Shown here one piece after another: positions 33,262 to 42,561 of a stretch of DNA of 64,000 nucleotides. The DNA lies in the NCBI RefSeq assembly GCF_964340395.1, contig NC_135569.1, positions 16,711,019 through 16,775,018 on the forward strand. Direction: 5' to 3'. Origin of the DNA: Glandiceps talaboti (Eukaryota; Hemichordata; Enteropneusta; Spengelidae). The notes below the pieces were generated by a model that did not search any database, was not told the DNA's origin, and was given only the letters and a program-made list of their open reading frames with translations. Every line of letters starts with the position of its first letter. Within the stretch, counting starts at the first letter, position 1. The position numbers were made by a program, and so were the translations under genes.

Positions 33262-33402
33262 CAACAAGAAGAACCCATTGGTAATGATGTACTGGTAGGC
33301 AAGGAATGTGTACTTGCCGTGAACGATTATGTCGAGAAGAGTCCTCGCGAGGCGTCCATGAAGAAAGGTTATGTCCTGAATCTCGTCAATAGTGCTAACA
33401 AG
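33262..33402 (+). CDS. SH3 first-half exon, array unit 2
   Basis: It is open and has the same splice sites as unit 1. It reads EEPIGND (E for A) and [10 protein letters not shown]. The combination of residues differs from unit 1 at two independent sites. Confidence 0.87.
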
Positions 33403-33610
33403 GTAATGTCATTCCTGTACATTTCTTATGTTAAGTTATGTCATGTATGCTGACTAGTGGGCATTCCATTCCATTTTATCGTTTCATTTTTTAGCACAAC
33501 TAGTGTGATTTGATGTTTTATGTTGAATTAGGACAATTTAGTATATGTATAACAATCATTGAAAAAACACTTGCTAATCTGTTGTGTATGTTTTGAAATT
33601 TGATATACAG

Positions 33611-33702
33611 GATTTAAATTTCCGTTGGACAGCTTTGGAACAAGTGGCTGATGAATGTAGTACCAGTCTTGGCAGTGCTTATGATGTACACAGGTTCTTT
33701 AG
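33611..33702 (+). CDS. DLN spectrin exon, array unit 2
   Basis: It is identical in length, phase and splice sites to unit 1. One replacement is seen: GSAYDVHRFF instead of GSAHDVHRFF. Confidence 0.86.
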
Positions 33703-33965
33703 GTGAGAAATAACTCTTGGGTAGATTGTAAGTGTGTGTATAAGTGAGTAGATGAATTAGTGATAGCCAGCTAGGATAGAGTATGATATGTTGCTAATGA
33801 TTTGTTATGACTGAAAATTCCACAGCTTTGTAGTATATGGAAAGTTTAGGGAATATAATATGAGCTATCAGATCTGACAAACCAAATACTGTGCATATTG
33901 ACACACCAGTAACATTATCAAATTGGCTAAAGTAAAGTACTAAAATGTGTTTAATTTCTGTTTAG

Positions 33966-34272
33966 ATACACACATTTGCTGGAGACAGCTAACAATAAAA
34001 AACAACGTTGTCTGGAAGACTCATGCAAACAACACATACAGAGATGTGAAGTACATGATCTCTTAGTCTGGATGAATGATAAAGAGGCCTTCACTGTCTC
34101 CTCTGAAGTCGGTGACTATTTGGGACAAGTGGATGGTCAACAGAAGAAATTTGCTGATTTCCCCAAGGACTTGGCAGCCAACAAGGCCACACTGACAGAA
34201 ATTATTGAAATTTCTACCGCCATACATGTTGAAAGTAGTCATGAAGTACGGTGTGTGGCTGCTTGTATCCAG
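33966..34272 (+). CDS. YTH spectrin-repeat exon, array unit 2
   Basis: This is a 307 bp open exon, phase 2 to 0. Unit-specific residues are NKKQR, VHDLL, EAF, GDY and EVR. All other positions match unit 1. The helix-A tryptophan (VWMNDKE) is kept. Confidence 0.88.
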
Positions 34273-34900
34273 GTTAGCAAGTGTACCATGCTATGATTAA
34301 TTGAGTTTGGTCTTAAACCCCAATGTTTGAATTCTATATAATCATATGAAACTTTGTAAACCAAAGATTTTAATGATTGATAATATAGTAATAAAGTTTG
34401 AACATGATATTAAACTCTGGATAAAATTCTGTATTTTCATGAGCTTTCTGACTCTGTGTCTGGTGACATGATCGTCTCATGACACACTAGGATTTCTTTA
34501 GAAGATTGTTGTACATGTAGATGTAAATGTGTATGAATGGCCGGCCTCCTTCACCCCTTTAAAACCACTGTGGCTTGACCACCAGAATTTTGGCACTCTC
34601 AATATTAATGTTGAGTATACATGTATATACACATAGTTAGTTGGCGTGTACAGTCTAAGAAGAGTCATATAGACAGGGATTTCATAGTGTGATTGGTGTT
34701 TTATGTTGAATTAGGACAATTCAGTGTATATGTATAACAATCATTGGAAAAACACTTGCTAATCTGTTGTGTATGTTTTGAAATTTGATATACAGGACTT
34801 GAATTTTGTATGTACATGTATATATAGTATTTTCCAGAATATTAGGTTTGTAAATATGTTAGCACATTGCTAAATTCTTACTATATTGTTTATGGTTCAG

Positions 34901-35041
34901 CAACAAGAAGAACCCATTGGTAATGATGTACTGGTAGGCAAGGAATGTGTACTTGCCGTGAACGATTATGTCGAGAAGAGTCCTCGCGAGGTGTCCATGA
35001 AGAAAGGTTATGTCCTGAATCTCGTCAATAGTGCTAACAAG
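34901..35041 (+). CDS. SH3 first-half exon, array unit 3
   Basis: This exon is open. It reads EEPIGND and [10 protein letters not shown]. The acceptor context is TATGGTTCAG rather than TATGGTACAG. It combines the unit 2 N-terminal residue with the unit 1 valine. Confidence 0.87.
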
Positions 35042-35249
35042 GTAATGTCATTCCTGTACATTTCTTATGTTAAGTTATGTCATGTATGCTGACTAGTGGG
35101 CATTCCATTCCATTTTATCGTTTCATTTTTTAGCACAACTAGTGTGATTTGATGTTTTATGTTGAATTAGGACAATTTAGTATATGTATAACAATCATTG
35201 AAAAAACACTTGCTAATCTGTTGTGTATGTTTTGAAATTTGATATACAG

Positions 35250-35341
35250 GATTTAAATTTCCGTTGGACAGCTTTGGAACAAGTGGCTGATGAATGTAGT
35301 ACCAGTCTTGGCAGTGCTCATGATGTACACAGGTTCTTTAG
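35250..35341 (+). CDS. DLN spectrin exon, array unit 3
   Basis: It is the same as unit 1 in length, phase and encoded sequence (GSAHDVHRFF), with acceptor TATACAG and donor GTGAGA. Confidence 0.86.
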
Positions 35342-35603
35342 GTGAGAAATAACTCTTGGGTAGATTGTAAGTGTGTGTATGAGTGAGTGAATTAGTGATA
35401 GCCAGCTAGGATAGAGTATGATATGTTGCTAATGATTTGGTATGACCGAAAATTCCACAGCTTTGTAGTATATGGAAAGTTTAGGGAATATAATATGAGC
35501 TATCAGATCTGACAAACCAAATACTGTGCGTATTGACACACCAGTAACATTATCAAATTGGCTAAAAAAGTAAAGTACTAAAATGTGATTAATTTCTGTT
35601 TAG

Positions 35604-35910
35604 ATACACACATTTGCTGGAGACAGCTAACAATAGAAAACAACGTTGTCTGGAAGACTCATGCAAACAACACATACAGAGATGTGAAGTACGTGATCTC
35701 TTAGTCTGGATGAATGATAAAGAGGCCTTCACTGTCTCCTCTGAAGTCGGTGACGATTTGGGACAAGTGGATGGTCAACAGAAGAAATTTGCTGATTTCC
35801 CCAAGGACTTGGCAGCCAACAAGGCCACACTGACAGAAATTATTGAAATTTCTACCGCCATACATGTTGAAAGTAGTCATGAAGTACAGTGTGTGGCTGC
35901 TTGTATCCAG
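35604..35910 (+). CDS. YTH spectrin-repeat exon, array unit 3
   Basis: This is a 307 bp open exon, phase 2 to 0. Unit-specific residues are NRKQR, VRDLL, EAF, GDD and EVQ. GDD matches vertebrate alpha-spectrin (VGADLEQ), so it is probably the ancestral state. Confidence 0.88.
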
Positions 35911-36541
35911 GTTAGCAAGTGTACCATGCTATGATTTTAATTGAGTTTGGTCTTAAACCCCAATGTTTGAATTCTATATAATCATATGAAACTTTGTAAA
36001 CCAAAGATTTTAATGATTGAGAATATAGTAATAAAGTTTGAACATGATATTAAACTCTGGATAAAATTCTGTATTTTCATGAGCTTTCTGACTCTGTGTC
36101 TCTGGTGACATGATCGTCTGATGACACACTAGGATTTCTTTAGAAGATTGTTGTACATGTAGATATAAATGTGTATGAATGGCCGGCCTCCTTCACCCCT
36201 TTAAAACCACTGTGGCTTGACCACCAGAATTTTGGCATTCTCAATATTAATGTTGAGTATACATGTATATACACATAGTTAGTTGGTGTGTACAGTCTAA
36301 GAAGAGTCATATAGACAGGGATTTCATAGTGTGATTTGGTGTTCTATGTTGAATTAGGACAATACAGTGTATGTATAACAATCATTGAAAAAACACTTGC
36401 TAATCTGTTGTGTATGTTTTGAAATTTGATATACAGGATTTGAATTTTGTATATGCATGTATATATAGTATTTCCCAGAATATTAGGTTTGTAAATATGT
36501 TAGCACATTGCTAAATTCTTACTATATTGTTTATGGTACAG

Positions 36542-36682
36542 CAACAAGAAGCCCCCATTGGTAATGATGTACTGGTAGGCAAGGAATGTGTACTAGCCGT
36601 GAACGATTATGTCGAGAAGAGTCCTCGCGAGGCGTCCATGAAGAAAGGTTATGTCCTGAATCTCGTCAATAGTGCTAACAAG
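36542..36682 (+). CDS. SH3 first-half exon, array unit 4
   Basis: This exon is open. It reads EAPIGND and [10 protein letters not shown], the fourth combination of the two variable sites. One silent change (GTACTAGCC) is visible. Confidence 0.87.
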
Positions 36683-36890
36683 GTAATGTCATTCCTGTAC
36701 ATTTCTTATGTTAAGTTATGTCATGTATGCTGACTAGTGGGCATTCCATTCCATTTTATCGTTTCATTTTTTAGCACAACTAGTGTGATTTGATGTTTTA
36801 TGTTGAATTAGGACAATTTAGTATATGTATAACAATCATTGAAAAAACACTTGCTAATCTGTTGTGTATGTTTTGAAATTTGATATACAG

Positions 36891-36982
36891 GATTTAAATT
36901 TCCGTTGGACAGCTTTGGAACAAGTGGCTGATGAATGTAGTACCAGTCTTGGCAGTGCTCATGATGTACACAGGTTCTTTAG
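36891..36982 (+). CDS. DLN spectrin exon, array unit 4
   Basis: It has the same sequence, phase and splice sites as unit 1. Confidence 0.86.
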
Positions 36983-37246
36983 GTGAGAAATAACTCTTGG
37001 GTAGATTGTAAGTGTGTGTATGAGTGAGTAGATGAATTAGTGATAGCCAGCTAGGATAGAGTATGATATGTTGCTAATGATTTGGTATGACCGAAAATTC
37101 CACAGCTTTGTAGTATATGGAAAGTTTAGGGAATATAATATGAGCTATCAGATCTGACAAACCAAATACTGTGCATATTGATCACACCAGTAACATTATC
37201 AAATTGGCTAAAGTAAAGTACTAAAATGTGTTCAATTTCTGTTTAG

Positions 37247-37553
37247 ATACACACATTTGCTGGAGACAGCTAACAATAGAAAACAACGTTGTCTGGAAGA
37301 CTCATGCAAACAACACATACAGAGATGTGAAGTACGTGATCTCTTAGTCTGGACGAATGATAAAGAGGCCTTCACTGTCTCCTCTGAAGTCGGTGACGAT
37401 TTGGGACAAGTGGATGGTCAACAGAAGAAATTTGCTGATTTCCCCAAGGACTTGGCAGCCAACAAGGCCACACTGACAGAAATTATTGAAATTTCTACCG
37501 CCATACATGTTGAAAGTAGTCATGAAGTACAGTGTGTGGCTGCTTGTATCCAG
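37247..37553 (+). CDS. YTH spectrin-repeat exon, array unit 4
   Basis: This is a 307 bp open exon, phase 2 to 0. It carries VWTNDKEA (T for M), GDD and EVQ. The downstream intron is cut after about 48 bp and joined to the middle of another spectrin exon at about 37602. Confidence 0.88.
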
Positions 37554-37602
37554 GTTAGCAAGTGTACCATGCTATGATTTTAATTGAGTTTGGTCTTACA
37601 CA

Positions 37603-37756
37603 GTGTTCAGGCCTTTCAGTGTAAACATCAAGTCTTAGAATGTGATATTTCTGCCCTTGGTGACAATGTACATCAACTAGATGACAGAGGTGGATGTCTT
37701 ATTCAAACCCATCGAGAGTCAGATGGCGCTTTCTCTAATGTTCAGAGAAGTGTAAG
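37603..37756 (+). pseudogene. Truncated spectrin exon joined at a deletion breakpoint (FQCKHQ)
   Basis: The frame reads VQAFQCKHQVLECDISALGD then NVHQLDDRGGCLIQTHRESD, ending before GTAAGT. It matches the helix B/C part of the repeat that follows the DLN exon in alpha-spectrin (VQALQRKHEGFERDLAALGD-type). The first half of the exon (RDADETKEW...NTDNYGHD) is missing: the intron after array unit 4 runs straight into it. A TTACACAG at the junction could act as a makeshift acceptor. A fuller but frameshifted copy is at 42314. Confidence 0.8.
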
Positions 37757-37924
37757 TTTATCTATGTAACATTCTGAAATACTTCATCACTTTACTTTTT
37801 TTGTAGCATGGTATTATATTACAGAGAGATGCTCATTAGACAAAAGTTTATGATCTGTAATCATTTTAAAATTTCATATCGTATTCATAGAATATTCACA
37901 TAAGTCAAAATTATACAATTTTAA

Positions 37925-38330
37925 ATGATCATGACCTTGCACCATATAGTAAATATGCATTGGTTTTTTTGTTTCAATTTCTTTGGTGCTTCTTGTCTAA
38001 TTAAGGCTGATATTTCACATCTGGATATTGTTGGTCTATGGTAATTTCGTTGTGTGAATGATCTTGTAATGTCGGTGTTTTGCTTGTATAAGTGGGTTTT
38101 ATCATCTGCAAGTGCCTTTGCCAGGTATAGTGTAAAGAGTACCGGCTCAGACAGTCTCCTTGAGGAGCTCCTACATTCATGATAAATGTTTCTGTAGTAC
38201 TCCGCATCAAACTTGTAGTTGCAATACATCCTTCAACAGTATTGATACCATATGGAGCTCGTCTTCATCGAGAATGTTTTTTAGATCTTGAAAGCACCCC
38301 CTGTCCATGGTGTCAAAGACAAGTCACATT
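37925..38330 (-). pseudogene. LINE reverse transcriptase fragment
   Basis: The minus strand encodes VFDTMDRGCFQDLKNILDED then ELHMVSILLKDV (RT domain A with FDTMD). After a frameshift comes NVGAPQGDCLS, and in a third frame PVLFTLYLAKALADD. These are consecutive RT motifs of a non-LTR element. Stops and shifts inactivate it. It interrupts the spectrin intron that continues, in the duplicate copy, at about 42740. Confidence 0.8.
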
Positions 38331-39080
38331 AAAACTACATGACTGTATAAACAATTTACGTAAAAACTGTACAAGTTACCTGTCTATAAGGTGTTAATAC
38401 TGTAAGATATTTAAGTTAAAATGCCCTAACTTGGACATGTAATGCCATCTAGAAGTTTGAAATGTTGGGGGAAATAGTTTGTCTCAAGTATGTACAAATA
38501 CCTACCAGTATGTAAAGTCTGATGACCTTATGTATTGATAAATATACATGAAATTCTGTGATTACATAATTTTAGGCAAATTCTGCCATCAGCTGTGTTT
38601 ACAATTGTTCTGTGATAGAAGCATCTGACTGGACTGGAATAATATGAGAAGAGAACTTTGAATCAAATCTAAATTTCACAATTTAAATTGTTTATTTAGC
38701 ATTCATGTAAGAATAAATTATACCATGCATGAACCAAACTAAACCAAAAATATGGATTATATGGTCATTCTATGTCAAGACAACATGTGTCTGTGTCATT
38801 GGTTCTGTTGTGTTCAAAATTGCCCTTACTTTCCCCAATCTTACTGGCAATAGTACATTACCAACACTTTTCTTCATTCAGCTGTAAACTATTCGTGGCC
38901 TCTAAGCATTGTCATTCCTCAAGTGACTCATCATGACAAGGGCCCCTTAGGTTACTCGTATTTTCCTTGTCTGAACGAAGAAAAATATTTGGGAATTATA
39001 TCTAAGTTTACAAAAAAGAGACTGGTGTTTCTGTCAGCAAGAAACCCATAATAAGATATTTTATATGTTTATGGTGATAG

Positions 39081-39232
39081 GACCAGTGGAACATTGAAGT
39101 AAATGATCAAGGTTTTGTACCAGCAACTGAGAAGATAGATTCAGTGCAGTCCTCATCCCAGGGTAACTTGGCTGATGAAGTCAATAGTATTGCCAACAGA
39201 CAGAGACAGAGACAGAGACAGATCGAAGATCA
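39081..39232 (+). CDS. Alpha-spectrin SH3 second-half exon, copy 1
   Basis: This 152 bp exon (phase 0 in, 2 out) has acceptor TGGTGATAG and donor GTAAGT. It encodes DQWNIEVNDQGFVPATEKID, then SVQSSSQGNLADEVNSIAN and RQRQRQRQIEDQ. It matches the last two SH3 strands and the following linker of alpha-spectrin. The ligand-contacting tryptophan of DWW is Q (DQW), the NDRQGF loop lacks R, and the PxxY tyrosine is absent (VPATEK). An RQ repeat (CAGAGA)n expands the linker. Confidence 0.88.
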
Positions 39233-39600
39233 GTAAGTTACTATAATTATCACCATGGGTTTCTTACAGAGAAGTTGCACAATGTTGATGGAAGAAAGTC
39301 ATGAAATTTACATTTTAGATGCAGCATTTTAGCAAAGGTTTTTGAACCTTTGTAACATTGACTATAGTTTGATAGGGAACCCTGGTAAAACAGCTATGGA
39401 ATTCTGGGACATTTGACCTACTTCCCAGCTTGACAATGATGTATAGAATGTTGCAGGCAAACCTAAGTAAGTTTACTGACCTCAAAAAAGATTTTTTGAC
39501 AAGTTTGTGATGAAGCACTATATACTATCCATTTGACACACCTGTAACGTTATCAAATTGGCTAAAGTAAAGTGCTAAAATGTGTTTAATTTCTGTTTAG

Positions 39601-39796
39601 ATACACACATTTGCTGGAGATAGCCAATAAAAGAAAACATTGTCTGGAAGATTCATGGACTCAACACATGCTGAGACGTGAAGCTGGTGATCTCTTGGCA
39701 GCCAACAAGACCAGACTGACAGAAATTAATGAAATGACTACCACCATACAAGTTGAAAGAAGTCAAGAAGTACAGAGTGTGGCTACTCATATCCAG
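39601..39796 (+). CDS. Shortened YTH spectrin exon, copy 1
   Basis: This 196 bp exon (phase 2 in, 0 out) has the same acceptor (TTCTGTTTAG) and donor as the array YTH exons. It encodes YTHLLEIANKRKHCLEDSWT then GDLLAANKTRLTEI. Compared with the array copies it lacks 111 bp (37 codons, from VWMNDKEA to FPKD), an in-frame deletion with CTTGG microhomology. The lost part contains the helix-A tryptophan and the A-B loop, so a normal three-helix repeat cannot form. Confidence 0.85.
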
Positions 39797-40916
39797 GTTA
39801 GGATGTGTTCTATGCTATGATTAATTGAGTTGGGTCTTAAAGTAGCCATATGGATGAGAATTGTGGTATTTGTTTTGGATTTTTAATGTATGAAACAATT
39901 TTATCATGGCTTCCTACTTGAAAAATCAATATGAAACAACATATGCCAAGTCCTTGTTTGTAACTCAATAAATGGCAAAAGACCGGTAAGTATGAAAAAT
40001 GTTTGATATTGTACGTACAATAACAAACTTTGTGACACGTTTTTTTAAATAGATATTTGCAGTGTATTGAATTACAAACACAGAATCCACCTAAGTTGTT
40101 TCACTTTGACTTTTCAAGTATGAAGCCATGATAAAATTATATTATGAATTTCAAATCCATTTCTCATTCAAATGGCCACTGTTTGAATTCTACATAAATG
40201 AATGAAATTTTGTAAAGCAGGGATTTTAACGATTGGGATATTAGTTATAAAGTTTGAGCATGATATAAAACTCTGGATAAATTCTGTATTTTCATAAGAT
40301 TTAAGTTTAAGACTCTTTAGTCCCTGGTCACATAATCTTGTGATGACGTAGGGATAAAATTTCTTTAGAAGATTGTTGCTGTTGTGGCCCTCTCACTGTT
40401 ACTGCTGAGTATTGGGGTCCAGATCATTCTGTGATAGAAGCATCTGACTGGACTGGAATAATATGAGAAGAGAACTTTGAATCAAATCTAAATTTCACAA
40501 TTTAAATTGTTTATTTAGCATTCATGTAAGAATAAATTATACCATGCATGAACCAAACTGAACCAAAAATATGGAATATATACTCTGGTCATTCTATGTC
40601 AAGACAACATGTGTCTGTGTCATTGGTTCTGTTGTGTTCAAAATTGCCCTTACTTTCCCCAATCTTACTGGATATGGTACGTCATTGTAGAATCATATTA
40701 TTCCCAACATTTTTCTTCATTCAGCCGGAAACTATTCGTGACCTCTAAGGGTCCTCAAGTGACTCATCATGACAAGGGCCCCTTAGGTTACTCGTGTTTT
40801 CCTTGGCTGAACGAAGAAAAATATTTGGGAATTATATCTAAGTTTACAAAAAAGAGACTGGTGTTTCTGTCAGCAAGAAACCCATAATAAGATATTTTAT
40901 ATGTTTATGGTGATAG

Positions 40917-41068
40917 GACCAGTGGAACGTTGAAGTAAATGATCAAGGTTTTGTACCAGCAACTGAGAAGATAGATTCAGTGCAGTCCTCATCCCAGGGT
41001 AACTTGGCTGATGAAGTCAATAGTGTTGCCAACATACAGAGACAGAGACAGAGACAGATCGAAGATCA
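40917..41068 (+). CDS. Alpha-spectrin SH3 second-half exon, copy 2
   Basis: It is the same as copy 1 in length, phase and splice sites. It differs at few positions (for example NSVANIQRQ for NSIANRQRQ). The DQW and VPATEK substitutions are shared, so they predate the tandem duplication. Confidence 0.87.
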
Positions 41069-41436
41069 GTAAGTTACTATAATTATCACCATGGGTTTCT
41101 TACAGAGAAGTTGCACAATGTTGATGGAAGAAAGTCATGAAATTTACATTTTAGATGCGGCATTTTAGCAAAGGTTTTTGAACCTTTGTAACATTGACTA
41201 TAGTTTGATAGGGAACCCTGGTAAAACAGCTATGGAATTCTGGGACATTTGACCTACTTCCCAGCTTGACAATGATGTATAGAATGTTGCAGGCAAACCT
41301 AAGTAAGTTTACTGACCTCAAAAAAGATTTTTTGACAAGTTTGTGATGAAGCACTATATACTATCCATTTGACACACCTGTAACGTTATCAAATTGGCTA
41401 AAGTAAAGTGCTAAAATGTGTTTAATTTCTGTTTAG

Positions 41437-41632
41437 ATACACACATTTGCTGGAGATAGCCAATAAAAGAAAACGTTGTCTTGAAGATTCATGGACTCAA
41501 CACATGCTGAGACGTGAAGCTGGTGATCTCTTGGCAGCCAACAAGACCAGACTGACAGAAATTAATGAAATGACTACCACCATACAAGTTGAAAGAAGTC
41601 AAGAAGTACAGAGTGTGGCTACTCATATCCAG
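41437..41632 (+). CDS. Shortened YTH spectrin exon, copy 2
   Basis: It is 196 bp with the same 37-codon deletion as copy 1. It reads KRKRCLEDSW (copy 1: KRKHCLEDSW). The frame is open and splice sites are intact. Confidence 0.85.
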
Positions 41633-41865
41633 GTTAGGATGTGTTCTATGCTATGATTAATTGAGTTGGGTCTTAAAGTGGCCATATGGATGAGAATTGG
41701 GGTATTTGTTTTGGATTTTTGATGTATGAAACAACATATGCCAAGTCCTTGTTTCAATAAATGGCAAAAGACCGGTAAGTGTGAAAAATGTTTGTTATCG
41801 TATGTACAATAACAAACTTTTTGACACTTTTGTTAGATTTTGGCAATGTATTGAGTTAAAAACAC

Positions 41866-41923
41866 TGACTGATGAATGAAGTACCAGTCTTGGCAGTGCT
41901 CATGAAGTACACAGGTTCTTTAG
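41866..41923 (+). pseudogene. Broken DLN spectrin exon
   Basis: The 3' part of a DLN exon (CTTGGCAGTGCTCATGAAG, AGGTTCTTTAG, donor GTGAGA) follows the YTH copies in the ancestral order. The Cys codon TGT of the array copies is TGA here, and the 5' half including the acceptor is gone. It reads GSAHEVHRFF, closer to vertebrate spectrin than the array's HDV. Confidence 0.8.
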
Positions 41924-42313
41924 GTGAGAAATAAACTAGATCATGTGTGTGATTGAGTGGGGGGGGGGAGTGATAGGCAGCTAGGAGATGCATGGAGGAT
42001 GATATGTTGGTAATGACTCCTATTGCACATTTGGTATGACAGAAAATTCTGCAGCTTTGTAGATGGAAAGATCAGGGAATATTATATATGAAAGTAATTA
42101 GTTTTTTTCTGTTACATATTATCTACTATTATGAAATTGGTCATGTAGTTCATTTACTATGTGTCTAGGTATAATTTGGGAAAATATTGTAGTATTAAAA
42201 GCAGGTAAGAAATAATAGAAAGTGACCTCAACTCCATTTCTTCATAGTTTACACAGGAACACAGTTATAGATGTCCACTTCAATTGAATAGTGTTCTTTT
42301 TTGTCTATTCCAG

Positions 42314-42561
42314 AGATGCCAATGAAACTTTAAAAGTGAGAAAGACAATGCTCTGAATACAGACAACTATGGACATGACGTACACAGTGTTCACAGTGTA
42401 AACATCAAGTCTTAGAATGTGATCTTTCTGCCCTTGGTTACAAAGTACATCAACTAGAAGACATAGGTGGATAACTTATTCAAACCCATCGAGAGTCAGT
42501 TGCTAGTATTACTTACAAACGGTATGAAATTGATGACACTGTCTGTTACCTTCAGAGATGT
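42314..42561 (+). pseudogene. Frameshifted spectrin exon after DLN
   Basis: After acceptor CTATTCCAG the sequence begins RDANETLK, then in a shifted frame NALNTDNYGHD. After a 7 bp deletion relative to the copy at 37603 comes CKHQVLECDLSALGYKVHQL, and then a stop replaces GGCL. It ends before GTAAGT. The order RDA(D/N)ET...TDNYGHD...CKHQ is the alpha-spectrin repeat after DLN. At least two shifts and one stop make it non-functional. No later spectrin exon is found in the window. Confidence 0.83.

Larger units (their letters stand above)
31220..37602 (+). repeat. Four-unit tandem array of spectrin exons, ~1.64 kb period
   Basis: SH3 exons start at 31619, 33262, 34901 and 36542, giving periods of 1643, 1639 and 1641 bp. 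Each unit holds an SH3 first-half exon, a DLN exon and a YTH exon, with near-identical introns. Before each SH3 exon is a truncated DLN exon start with its own acceptor (GATATACAG|GACTTGAATTT at 31514, 33157, 34796; GATTTGAATTT at 36437), exactly 105 bp upstream of the SH3 exon. This stub is the duplication junction and shows that DLN originally followed YTH. A part unit precedes the first copy, and the last is cut at about 37602. Confidence 0.93.
38600..41860 (+). repeat. Two-unit tandem duplication, ~1.84 kb period
   Basis: The block starting TTCTGTGATAGAAGCATCTG at about 38608 repeats from about 40427, with SH3 second-half and short YTH exons 1,836 bp apart in the two copies. Copies are nearly identical in introns as well as exons, so the duplication is recent. 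Each copy has one 152 bp and one 196 bp exon. Confidence 0.9.

Noticed and set aside
31604-36733. 68-codon frames starting upstream of each SH3 exon (MFMVQQQE...)
   Set aside because: The first five codons and the tail after SANK are intronic: the exon is bounded by TACAG and GTAATG, consistent with alpha-spectrin exon limits. Only the 47 internal codons are called.
31220-37602. Array as a collapsed or expanded assembly artefact (haplotype copies strung together)
   Set aside because: It is not excluded, but units carry distinct coding and intron variants, share an exact junction stub, and show more than two versions at several sites. A real tandem duplication is therefore the better reading.
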